Source: G020353355 sp050116155 (GTDB lineage: Bacteria; Desulfobacterota; Desulfobacteria; Desulfobacterales; JAHEIW01). Taken from it: a stretch of DNA of 7,081 nucleotides. The position numbers and the translations under genes are program-made. The stretch is from positions 1-7,081 of the forward strand of contig JASFPE010000312.1 in NCBI GenBank assembly GCA_050116155.1, written 5' to 3'. Under the pieces are notes generated by a model. It saw only the letters and a list, made by a program, of their open reading frames with translations, was not told where the DNA came from and did no database searches. Position 1 is the stretch's first letter. Every line of letters starts with the position of its first letter. Positions 1 to 6,023 of this stretch are shown here, one piece after another.

Positions 1-3
1 TTG

Positions 4-167
4 AAAATCCGAAATCCAAAATCGAAAAACCCTGAATCTCGGATTCTTATTCTTTTATCCTTTATCCCATGCCCTCTGCACCATGCTCCATGCTTTATGC
101 CCTGACACCTGAACACTGACACCTGAAACCATTTTGTGCCTGACGCCTGACACCTGACACCCGAAAC
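4..167 (+). repeat. Heptanucleotide-period intergenic tract, composite element copy 1 (forward)
   Basis: Almost the whole region before mtnA can be cut into degenerate 7-base units. Positions 4-129 hold 18 units in one register, then a 10-base interruption (130-139), then four more units (140-167). The unit type changes along the tract. An A-rich module comes first (AAAATCC at 4-10, GAAATCC at 11-17, AAAATCG at 18-24). A pyrimidine-rich module follows (CCATGCT at 81-87 and 88-94, TTATGCC at 95-101). A third module is made of CTGACAC, CTGAACA and CTGAAAC (102-129), with CTGACGC, CTGACAC and CTGACAC again at 140-160. The 14-mer at 66-79 recurs at 1447-1460. The periodicity and exact matches are read directly. 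The resemblance to cyanobacterial STRR heptamer repeats and to tracts in Desulfobacterota genomes is from general knowledge. No gene is visible from 1 to 179. Confidence 0.8.
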
Positions 168-179
168 CAAAGGTCTTTT

Positions 180-1280
180 ATGAACGTCGACGGTAAAGAC
201 ATTCGCACGATTTGGCTCGATGAAAAGGAAAAAGTCGTAAAGATCATCGACCAGCGCAAGCTTCCGCATGAATTTGTGATTGTGGACCTGAAAACCGTCG
301 ACGATACGATTCGCGCCATCCGGGAAATGTACGTCCGAGGTGCCCCCCTGATTGGGGTGACTGGGGCCTATGGGGTATATCTTGCCACACTTAACAAGCC
401 GGAAAAGTCAACAGACAGTGATTACCTGATTAAAGAAAGCAATCGAATTAAAGCATCCAGACCCACAGCAGTTAATCTTGCCTGGGCTGTGGATAAGGTC
501 TTGTCCGAAATTTTGTCAATACCCGACCCACATGCCAAAATTGAGGAGGCAAAAGCACAGGCCGGGATGATTGCCGAGCAAGAAGTGCAAAATTGCAAAA
601 AAATCGGTGAACATGGCTTAGGGTTGATCGGTGAAATCAGCCAAAAAAAGGCAGGCAAAACGGTTAATGTGCTAACCCACTGCAATGCCGGATGGTTGGC
701 ATGCATCGAATACGGCACCGCAACCGCACCGATTTATGCGGCTTACGATAGCGGCATCGATGTGCATGTGTGGGTCGATGAAACCAGGCCGCTTAATCAG
801 GGATCCCGTCTGACGGCCTGGGAGTTGGGCAAGCACGGCGTTAATCATACCATCATTTCCGATAATACCGGCGGATATCTCATGCAGCAGGGCAAGGTGG
901 ATTTGGTCATCGTCGGAACCGACCGCACAACGGGCACCGGTGATGTAGCCAATAAAATCGGCACATACCTGAAAGCCCTGGCCGCCAATGACAACGACGT
1001 CCCCTTTTATGTTGCTTTGCCTTCCAGTACGTTTGACTGGACGCTTAGCGATGGGATTAAAGAAATCCCCATAGAAGAACGCCACCCCGATGAAATCAGA
1101 TATGTTCACGGACGCGATAATGACAAAACCACCCGTGTGCTGATCTGTCCGGATACCAGTCCGGCAGCCAATTTCGCATTTGATGTAACCCCGGCGAATC
1201 TTGTCACGGGATTCATTACCGAGCGCGGAATCTGCAAGGCAACCAAGGACGACATCCGGCGCTTGTTCCCGGAAAAATAA
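180..1280 (+). CDS. mtnA: S-methyl-5-thioribose-1-phosphate isomerase (MtnA)
   Basis: MtnA is a cytoplasmic enzyme that isomerises 5-methylthioribose 1-phosphate to 5-methylthioribulose 1-phosphate during recycling of methylthioadenosine. The 366-residue length is normal for the family, which is related to eIF2B-alpha. Visible signatures are RGAPLIG at 53-59, the catalytic cysteine C168 in THCNAGWLA, DETRPLNQGSRLTAWEL from 200, the catalytic aspartate D248 in GTDR, GDVANKIGTY at 254-263, and a C-terminal FDVTPANLVTGFITERG. The start is ATG with an AAGG-type site (AAAGG at 169-173) 6 bases upstream. The stretch between D248 and GDVANKIGTY reads GTDRTTGTGD, where many family members have GADRIAANGD, so the paralogue question is worth a glance. 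No other methionine-salvage gene is adjacent. In an anaerobe the O2-dependent MtnD step is unlikely, so the product may instead go to an aldolase (DHAP-type) shunt; that is inference. Heptad repeats flank both ends of the gene. Confidence 0.93.
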   Translation: MNVDGKDIRTIWLDEKEKVVKIIDQRKLPHEFVIVDLKTVDDTIRAIREMYVRGAPLIGVTGAYGVYLATLNKPEKSTDSDYLIKESNRIKASRPTAVNLAWAVDKVLSEILSIPDPHAKIEEAKAQAGMIAEQEVQNCKKIGEHGLGLIGEISQKKAGKTVNVLTHCNAGWLACIEYGTATAPIYAAYDSGIDVHVWVDETRPLNQGSRLTAWELGKHGVNHTIISDNTGGYLMQQGKVDLVIVGTDRTTGTGDVANKIGTYLKALAANDNDVPFYVALPSSTFDWTLSDGIKEIPIEERHPDEIRYVHGRDNDKTTRVLICPDTSPAANFAFDVTPANLVTGFITERGICKATKDDIRRLFPEK

Positions 1281-1282
1281 AT

Positions 1283-1373
1283 GGTTTCAGGTGTCAGGTG
1301 TCAGCGTACAAGGCTTGGGGCGTGGAGCATGGGGTTAAAGGCCTTTAGAAGTCTGAGTTCGGAGTTCGGATTT
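1283..1373 (-). repeat. Heptad-period composite element copy 2 (inverted), directly after mtnA
   Basis: Read on the minus strand, this stretch has the same three modules in the same order as the tract before mtnA. AATCCGAACTCCGAACTC-like units come first (1373 downward), then an AACCCCATGCTCC segment (1337-1324), then CTGACAC, CTGACAC, CTGAAAC (1304-1284). On the plus strand the units start at 1283 (GGTTTCA, GGTGTCA, GGTGTCA) and keep the 7-base register. The 19-mer at 1279-1297 is the exact reverse complement of 116-134 and includes the last two bases of the mtnA stop codon. No transcription terminator is recognisable here. Confidence 0.75.
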
Positions 1374-1422
1374 ATAGTCAAAAGGATATTTGGTGTTTAG
1401 TGTTTTGTGTTTAGTCTTTGAT
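1374..1422. repeat. G/T-rich heptad spacer between the two opposed repeat elements
   Basis: This segment joins the inverted copy 2 to the forward copy 3 and keeps the same 7-base register as both. It contains GTTTAGT (1395-1401), GTTTTGT (1402-1408) and GTTTAGT (1409-1415), preceded by ATTTGGT. The unit type does not occur elsewhere in the window. No gene or RNA is recognised in it. Confidence 0.55.
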
Positions 1423-1500
1423 TTTCCGCATTCCGAATTCGTAAACCCCATGCCCTCTGCCCCAGGCCTTATACCTTGAACCCCGAACCTTTGACCATTT
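1423..1500 (+). repeat. Heptad-period composite element copy 3 (forward), before ahbB
   Basis: Units continue in register: TTTCCGC and ATTCCGA (1423-1436), the 14-mer at 1447-1460 shared exactly with 66-79, then TACCTTG, AACCCCG, AACCTTT (1472-1492). The order (ATTCCGA-type, then CCCATGCCC-type, then TGAACCC-type, ending in ACCATTTT) matches copy 1. The ACCATTTT end at 1494-1501 also occurs at 128-135, and with one change on the minus strand at 1285-1278. The ribosome binding site of ahbB begins immediately after it. Confidence 0.7.
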
Positions 1501-1511
1501 TAGGAAGTGAT

Positions 1512-1994
1512 ATGCTGACGGAACTAGAAAAAAAGATTATCGCCTCCATTCAGGAAGACATGGCGGTTACCGCCCGGCCATACCTCGAAATCTCTCAAAA
1601 ACTCGGAATATCCGAAGAGGCTTTGTTGGATACATTAAAACATCTGTGCGCACGAGGGGTTATTCGACGATTTGGTGCAACTCTCCGTCACCAACAAACA
1701 GGATATTCAGCCAATGCAATGGTGGCCTGGCAGGTGAGCGAAGGTCGTATTGATAAAGTCGGAGAAAAGATGGCCGCCTTCCAACAGGTATCCCACTGCT
1801 ACCGACGCAATCCTACCGATTCGTGGCCATATAATCTGTATACCATGGTCCATGCCAATGATGAATCGGCATGCCGCAAAATTGCCCGTAAAATGGCGGA
1901 TGCTGCGGCCGTTGATACTTACACGCTTCTGTTTAGCCAAGAAGAGTTAAAAAAAACCTCGATGGTGTACTTCCCTTCTGATGAAGACGACTAA
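1512..1994 (+). CDS. ahbB: Siroheme decarboxylase, AhbB-type Lrp/AsnC-like subunit
   Basis: AhbA and AhbB together decarboxylate siroheme to 12,18-didecarboxysiroheme in the alternative heme pathway of sulfate reducers and archaea; related proteins are NirD/L/G/H of heme d1 synthesis. The 160-residue protein has an AsnC-type helix-turn-helix region at about 5-55 (LTELEKKIIASIQED, then LEISQKLGISEEALLDTL). After it come the characteristic IRRFGATLRH (51-60), VSHCYRR (93-99, with H95) and WPYNLYTMVH (105-114) of the AhbB side of the family. I chose ATG 1512 because AGGAAG lies at 1502-1507 with 4 bases of spacing, and because translation from the TTG at 1476 would only add 12 residues encoded by the repeat tract. 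No ahbA, ahbC or ahbD is visible next to it. The HTH is a fold relic in this family, so a regulator function is less likely. It converges with dmsC. Confidence 0.88.
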   Translation: MLTELEKKIIASIQEDMAVTARPYLEISQKLGISEEALLDTLKHLCARGVIRRFGATLRHQQTGYSANAMVAWQVSEGRIDKVGEKMAAFQQVSHCYRRNPTDSWPYNLYTMVHANDESACRKIARKMADAAAVDTYTLLFSQEELKKTSMVYFPSDEDD

Positions 1995-2036
1995 AGCCAG
2001 TAAGCTCCATTTGAGGAGATAGTTATAAGAGGGTAT

Positions 2037-2056
2037 AAAAAATGCGCCCGCACCTT
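2037..2056 (-). terminator. Possible weak intrinsic terminator after dmsC
   Basis: On the minus strand AAGGTGC (2056-2050), a GGGC loop, and GCATTTT (2045-2039) can form a seven-pair stem that includes two G-U pairs, ending in a run of six T. It sits 15 bases after the dmsC stop in the convergent gap to ahbB. The stem is short and partly wobble-paired, so this is tentative. The opposite strand shows no clear terminator for ahbB. Confidence 0.35.
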
Positions 2057-2071
2057 CCGGTTCGTTTACAC

Positions 2072-2908
2072 TTACAGTCCTAGCCGCCTGTAAGCTTTGT
2101 AAAAGCGCCGCCTTCCCACCACCTCTCCGGTGCCGAGGCAGGCCAGAGAAAGGCATGCCCACAGCCATGTTGGACCGAACACGCTCATAGTCGCCAGCAT
2201 CAGTACCAGGCCAGCCAGATTTAACCCAACGCGAAGGGTCAGCACCCGGCCGATGGAAAGGGTCGCGACTGTGGGCTCATACCAGGTTTGGGCCCGGGCG
2301 GCCTGTTCGGCCGCCAGAGCCGGAGGTATGGCCGTAAGCTTTAGAATCAAACCCAACAAGATGCCAATTCCAGCCGCAATAAGCGCCGGGCTCCAGCCGG
2401 GCTGATCCGAGGCCCCGAAAGCCGTGAGCACTACGCCCAGAGCTCCGCCCAAAAGCATGGCGCTGCCTGCAAACTCCAGGAGGGTGGCCGAAGAATTCCA
2501 TACCGGTACGGTCTTGAGAAGATAAACCCTGGTCATGGCAAACAGCGCCGCTGCGCCCAGCATGCACGCTGCGGCCTCCAGAACTACCAGCCCCGATGAG
2601 GCATTCAGCAGCGATATCAGGATCAACAATGCCACAGCCCCGGCAAAGGTCTGCACCAATAGAACCTCACGGCTCAGCCAGGATGCTGATAGGTTGCGAA
2701 GCGCATTGGGGGCCAGACGTGGCTTGGTCAGATGGACCAACGCCGCATACAAACCAAGACCGGTCAGAATCAGGGCGATGGACATGGGCCAGACAAAATA
2801 ATCTGATCGCATCCCTCCACTGCACCAACGCCCCATCACCCTGACCCAGACCAGGCCGATGGCGCTCTGGGTAAACAAGGTGAAGCTAACCAGGCTCCAA
2901 TTATTCAT
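2072..2908 (-). CDS. dmsC: DmsC-type membrane anchor subunit of a DMSO reductase-family enzyme
   Basis: DmsC is the integral membrane subunit that oxidises menaquinol and passes electrons to the ferredoxin subunit. The 278-residue protein has about eight hydrophobic segments, near 5-24, 38-60, 82-100, 106-128, 143-164, 172-192, 229-244 and 247-263. By eye it aligns with E. coli DmsC. H59 in LVHLTKP corresponds to the quinol-site His65, and E81 in WLSREV to Glu87. TVPVWN (133-138) and GEVVGRRRFY near the C-terminus are family signatures. The start is ATG, with a near-perfect AGGAGGTGAA ribosome site (2920-2911) lying inside the end of dmsB. The two genes overlap by 8 bases, indicating translational coupling. 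It is the last gene of the operon, and no TorD/DmsD chaperone follows. Confidence 0.9.
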   Translation of the reverse strand: MNNWSLVSFTLFTQSAIGLVWVRVMGRWCSGGMRSDYFVWPMSIALILTGLGLYAALVHLTKPRLAPNALRNLSASWLSREVLLVQTFAGAVALLILISLLNASSGLVVLEAAACMLGAAALFAMTRVYLLKTVPVWNSSATLLEFAGSAMLLGGALGVVLTAFGASDQPGWSPALIAAGIGILLGLILKLTAIPPALAAEQAARAQTWYEPTVATLSIGRVLTLRVGLNLAGLVLMLATMSVFGPTWLWACLSLACLGTGEVVGRRRFYKAYRRLGL

Positions 2909-3530
2909 CCTTCACCTCCTCGGGGTTGCATATAGCCCCTGTCCGGGTCAGCCCGGGCTTGGCATCCCGATGGGGCTCCAGAATGAAATTTGGTTCGGTC
3001 AGTACAGGTGGAGGCAACGGGGCCATGGGCGGACTGGAACCATATCGAGCAGCCAGCTCGTCATATTCTCCGAACTTTAAGGCTCTGGTGGGACATCCAG
3101 CCACGCAGGCCGGGACGCCTCCTTGTTCAAGTTCTTGGCGGCAAAAATCGCACTTGGTCATTTGGCCCAAGTCCTCATCGAATTGAGGAGCCGAGTAAGG
3201 GCAAACCCATTCGCAGTAGCGGCATCCCAGGCATTTTTGGGGGTCCACTGTGACAATACCATGGTCGTCCTGGTTCATGGCCGTACTGGGGCAGGATTGC
3301 ACGCAGATGGGGTCCTGGCAATGGTTGCAACTCACCGAGATGTAATATGCGAATACGCTCTGGCTGAAGGTTCCGTCCACCCGGCCAATCCAGTCGCCTC
3401 CTGCAAACTCCACCACCCGCCGCCAGCGCACCCCCATGGGCAGGTCGTTTTTGTCTTTGCAGGCTATTATGCAGGTTTTGCATCCGGTGCAAATCTGAAC
3501 ATCCAGGAAAAACGCGGGCTTTTTAAGCAT
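2901..3530 (-). CDS. dmsB: DmsB-type four-cluster [4Fe-4S] electron-transfer subunit
   Basis: This subunit wires electrons from the DmsC quinol site to the molybdenum subunit. In the 209-residue protein all sixteen cluster cysteines are present in four groups: C14/17/20/24 (CTGCKTCIIAC), C68/71/76/80 (CNHCQDPICVQSC), C100/103/106/110 (CLGCRYCEWVC) and C127/130/142/146 (CDFC and CVAGC). AGGDW at 43-47, VFAYYISVSCNHC and the C-terminal APLPPPVLTEPN match E. coli DmsB closely, and the length is typical. I chose ATG 3530 over the GTG at 3533 because AGGAG (3540-3536) is then 5 bases away rather than 2. This ATG overlaps the dmsA stop as TGATG, a classic coupling arrangement. No signal peptide is present, as is usual for this subunit, which in classical systems is carried across the membrane with DmsA. 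Confidence 0.95.
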   Translation of the reverse strand: MLKKPAFFLDVQICTGCKTCIIACKDKNDLPMGVRWRRVVEFAGGDWIGRVDGTFSQSVFAYYISVSCNHCQDPICVQSCPSTAMNQDDHGIVTVDPQKCLGCRYCEWVCPYSAPQFDEDLGQMTKCDFCRQELEQGGVPACVAGCPTRALKFGEYDELAARYGSSPPMAPLPPPVLTEPNFILEPHRDAKPGLTRTGAICNPEEVKDE

Positions 3531-5827
3531 CACTGCTCCTCCCCGGCCTTTTCGGCCTGCACCAGGTTGGTATGCTGAGGGTTGCCCTTGGCCACCGGCG
3601 AAGGGCGCTGGCTGGTTAGAACGTTGATGCAGCCGTTCTGGTCCACCCCCTCCGGGCCAGCATGGTGCCAGGCACCTTGGGGTAGCGAGAGCACCCCTGG
3701 CATTATACGCGGGGTCACTTTGGCCCGAACTAGGGTTTGGCCGAACTGGTTGAAGATACGCACCATATCCCCGTGGCCGATACCACGTTGTTGTGCATCC
3801 AGGGGATTCATCCAGACCATTTGGGGCGCGGTCTCCTCAAGCCAGGGGTTGTTTCCGTAAGATGAATGGGTACGTTGCTTGTAGTGATGCCCCACACACT
3901 GCAAGGGATAAAGGTGGTCCTGGGAGGCGCCCGGATCGCCCCAGGTGGAATGATACTCGGGCAGAGCAGTTATCACATCGCCTTCGGGCAGCTCCCAGGT
4001 TTGGGCCATGTCCCACAGCCGGGGAGAGAATATTTCGATCTTGCCCGATGGTGTATTCAGGGGGTACCTCACGGGATCATCTCGGAATTCCCTCATTGCC
4101 ACGTGGGGTTCCCCCGGACGGGCCCATTTGAAAAGCCCTGTCTCGACAGCATCACGGTAATCTTCGGGAAGCTCCGGTTTGACCTTGCGGCACTGATGAT
4201 ACATGTACTCCACCCACTGGTCATGACCACGTCCTTCGGTGAATTCCTCTGCCACCCCCATTCGCTCTGCCACCTGTGCACAGATGTCGAACAGGGTGCG
4301 GCATTCTCCCAAAGGCTCGATGGCCTTCTGGCGAAGGATCAAGGCACCCAGCTCCATACCATAGCTCTGGTAGCACAGATCGCTCTCCTCAAAGCTGCTG
4401 GTGGCGGGCAACAGGATGTCAGCGAAAAGTGCGCTGGCGGTCATCATGTTGTCGATAACCACGATCATTTCGCATTTTTTCTCATCGCTCAGAATGTTTT
4501 TAGTGCGGTTAATGTCGGAATGCTGATTGATTAAGGTGTTGCTGGCAAAGCTCCAGATGAACTTGACCGGAGCCTCGAGGCACTCCTTGCCCAATAGACC
4601 GCTGTTCAACGCGGTCAGGTTGTAAGGGTCGTCAATTGCCTTGGTCCACATGAAGCATGGGATTGCGGTTTTGACCGGGTTTTCACCCATCGGAATGCCC
4701 GGAAAGTCAATACCAAAGGGCCCTTCCCTGTCACCGCTGTTGCCGCCGGGCACCCCCAGGTTGCCGGTGAGGATTGGAAGCATGCAGATGGCCCGGGCGC
4801 TCTGCTCTCCGGCGGCATGACGCTGGGGGCCCCATCCCTGGGTTATGTAAGCCGGCTTGGCAGTGCCAATCTCCCGGGCAAGCTGGATGATACGCCGGGC
4901 GGGTATGCCGCTTATGCTCGCGGCCCAGGCCGGCGTCTTTGAGATGCCGTCCGGGCCGTTGCCCAGAATGTAGTCCTTATAGCTGTTGCCGGGCGGGATG
5001 TCTTCGGGCATGGTGGCTTGGTCATAGCCCAGACAATGACTTCCTAAAAAATCCTGGTCCACCAATCCCTCGGTAATCAGCACATAGGCCAGCCCGCCCG
5101 CCAAGGCCGCGTCCGTACCGGGACGGATGGGTATCCACTCATCTGCAAATCCCGCGGCGGTGTCTGTGTGTCGGGGATCTATTACGATGATGCGCACCCC
5201 GCTTTTTTGTTTGGCCACTACCAGGTCGCGGATGGTGCCGCCCCCGCTCATGCGGGTTTCGGCCGGGTTGTTGCCGAAGAAGACTGCGAGCTTGCTGTTA
5301 ACCAGATCGCTGATGTGGTTACCGGTATCATTGTCGCCATAGGTGTACATCATGGCGTGGGTGATTTGGGCCGTGCTGTAAGAGTTGTATAAATCCAGCC
5401 TGCCGCCCAACAAGTTCATCAGGCGGTCTATTTGGTCCCGGCTCGAGACCACCCCACCCAGATTTCCGGTGCCGTAAATGCGGAAAACCGCTTCATTTCC
5501 GTACTGTTCTATTATACGGCCCAACTCGGCAGCGATGGTGTCCAGGGCCTGGTTCCAGGATATGCGCTCGAAACGTCCCTGTCCACGCTTGCCAACTCGT
5601 TTGAGGGGATACAGAAGGCGCTCTTTTGAGTAGACCCATGGGCGCAGACCCCGCCCCCGCAGACAGGCGCGGATTTCGTGGGGTCCGAAGGGCTCCTCGC
5701 CCGTGTTGTCCGGCTCGATACGCACTACCTTACCCTCTTTGACGGAGAGGCGCACCGGGCAGCGGCTGCCGCAGTTCACGTTGCAGGTTGACCAGACAAC
5801 CTTGTCGAAGACTTGAGCTGCGTTCAT
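3530..5827 (-). CDS. dmsA: DmsA-type molybdopterin catalytic subunit lacking a Tat signal
   Basis: This is the catalytic subunit of a DMSO reductase-family enzyme binding bis-MGD molybdenum and one [4Fe-4S] cluster. In the 765-residue protein the FS0 cysteines are C15, C19, C23 and C55 (CNVNCGSRC, then ACLRGRG). The likely Mo ligand is S151 in SYSTAQI. FGNNPAETRMSGGG (184-197), WIPIRPGTDAAL (231-242), QGWGPQRHA and RPSPVAKGNPQHTNLVQ (741-757) closely match E. coli DmsA/YnfE. The start is ATG 5827 with AAGGA 6 bases upstream. The GTG at 5842 would add five residues and is preceded by an in-frame TAG. E. coli DmsA has a roughly 45-residue twin-arginine leader; here the protein begins about 12 residues before the motif WSTC, with no RR and no hydrophobic segment. 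The substrate could be DMSO or another S- or N-oxide and cannot be fixed from sequence. Confidence 0.94.
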   Translation of the reverse strand: MNAAQVFDKVVWSTCNVNCGSRCPVRLSVKEGKVVRIEPDNTGEEPFGPHEIRACLRGRGLRPWVYSKERLLYPLKRVGKRGQGRFERISWNQALDTIAAELGRIIEQYGNEAVFRIYGTGNLGGVVSSRDQIDRLMNLLGGRLDLYNSYSTAQITHAMMYTYGDNDTGNHISDLVNSKLAVFFGNNPAETRMSGGGTIRDLVVAKQKSGVRIIVIDPRHTDTAAGFADEWIPIRPGTDAALAGGLAYVLITEGLVDQDFLGSHCLGYDQATMPEDIPPGNSYKDYILGNGPDGISKTPAWAASISGIPARRIIQLAREIGTAKPAYITQGWGPQRHAAGEQSARAICMLPILTGNLGVPGGNSGDREGPFGIDFPGIPMGENPVKTAIPCFMWTKAIDDPYNLTALNSGLLGKECLEAPVKFIWSFASNTLINQHSDINRTKNILSDEKKCEMIVVIDNMMTASALFADILLPATSSFEESDLCYQSYGMELGALILRQKAIEPLGECRTLFDICAQVAERMGVAEEFTEGRGHDQWVEYMYHQCRKVKPELPEDYRDAVETGLFKWARPGEPHVAMREFRDDPVRYPLNTPSGKIEIFSPRLWDMAQTWELPEGDVITALPEYHSTWGDPGASQDHLYPLQCVGHHYKQRTHSSYGNNPWLEETAPQMVWMNPLDAQQRGIGHGDMVRIFNQFGQTLVRAKVTPRIMPGVLSLPQGAWHHAGPEGVDQNGCINVLTSQRPSPVAKGNPQHTNLVQAEKAGEEQ

Positions 5828-5842
5828 GTAATTTCCTTGCAC

Positions 5843-5974
5843 CTAGAATGTAAGCAACTGATGCAAATACCTGATACGCATTGTTAAGTCAAGATGGATG
5901 GTCGACGAAAACTGCCGATTACAGTGGATAGGGGGCTTAGACCACCTGCTTTGTCGGAAGGATTTCATCATCAT
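5843..5974 (-). other. Small upstream ORF in frame with dmsA, ending in TAG (doubtful)
   Basis: Three consecutive ATG codons (5974-5966) open a 43-codon frame that ends in TAG at 5845-5843, 15 bases before the dmsA ATG and in the same frame. AGGGGG precedes it closely. The peptide is basic (starting MMMKSFRQSRW) with no hydrophobic core and no twin arginine. A 43-codon open frame arises by chance roughly one time in eight, so this may mean nothing. It could be a leader peptide or the remains of a lost N-terminal extension. Confidence 0.2.
5864..5892 (-). promoter_or_regulatory. Candidate sigma70-type promoter for dmsABC
   Basis: On the minus strand TTGACT (5892-5887) is followed after 17 bases by TATTTG (5869-5864), placing a start roughly 30 bases before the dmsA ATG. 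The -35 is good and the -10 is poor. Related sequences CTGATGCA (5858-5865) and CTGATACGCA (5871-5880) overlap the -10 on the plus strand and might be an operator; this is speculative. If this promoter is the real one, the small upstream ORF is not transcribed intact. Confidence 0.3.
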
Positions 5975-5986
5975 ACCCCCTAAAGC

Positions 5987-6015
5987 TTGCCCTTTTCCAA
6001 AACACTCACTAAAAT
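5987..6015 (+). promoter_or_regulatory. Candidate promoter for the radical SAM gene
   Basis: TTGCCC (5987-5992), 17 bases, then TAAAAT (6010-6015) matches 4/6 and 5/6 of the sigma70 consensus. A start about 7 bases after the -10 would fall at 6022-6023, making the mRNA nearly leaderless. That conflicts with the AAGG at 6016-6019, which could serve as the ribosome site. One of the two signals is therefore probably fortuitous. Confidence 0.22.
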
Positions 6016-6023
6016 AAGGTTTA

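Noticed and set aside
102..167. CRISPR-like array from repeated CTGACAC words
   Set aside because: Units are contiguous 7-mers with no unique spacers, and no cas gene is present.
672..1109. 145-codon minus-strand ORF antisense to mtnA
   Set aside because: It lies wholly within a clearly conserved gene in another frame, and its translation resembles no family I know.
1476..1511. TTG start giving a 12-residue N-terminal extension of AhbB
   Set aside because: The extension is encoded by the heptad repeat tract, and ATG 1512 has a good AGGAAG ribosome site.
1476..1994. Reading the Lrp/AsnC-like gene as a transcription regulator of its neighbours
   Set aside because: The motifs after the HTH (IRRFGATLRH, VSHCYRR, WPYNLYTMVH) are those of siroheme decarboxylase subunits.
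3866..4534. 222-codon plus-strand ORF antisense to dmsA
   Set aside because: It is a shadow frame of the GC-rich dmsA, which matches DmsA along its whole length.
5839..5842. GTG start for DmsA adding five residues
   Set aside because: ATG 5827 has AAGGA at proper spacing; the GTG would put the ribosome site inside the coding sequence and immediately follows TAG.
5930..5981. Hairpin between AGGGGG (5930-5935) and CCCCCT (5976-5981) as a riboswitch or attenuator
   Set aside because: Only six pairs with a 40-base loop and no recognisable riboswitch core or T-run.
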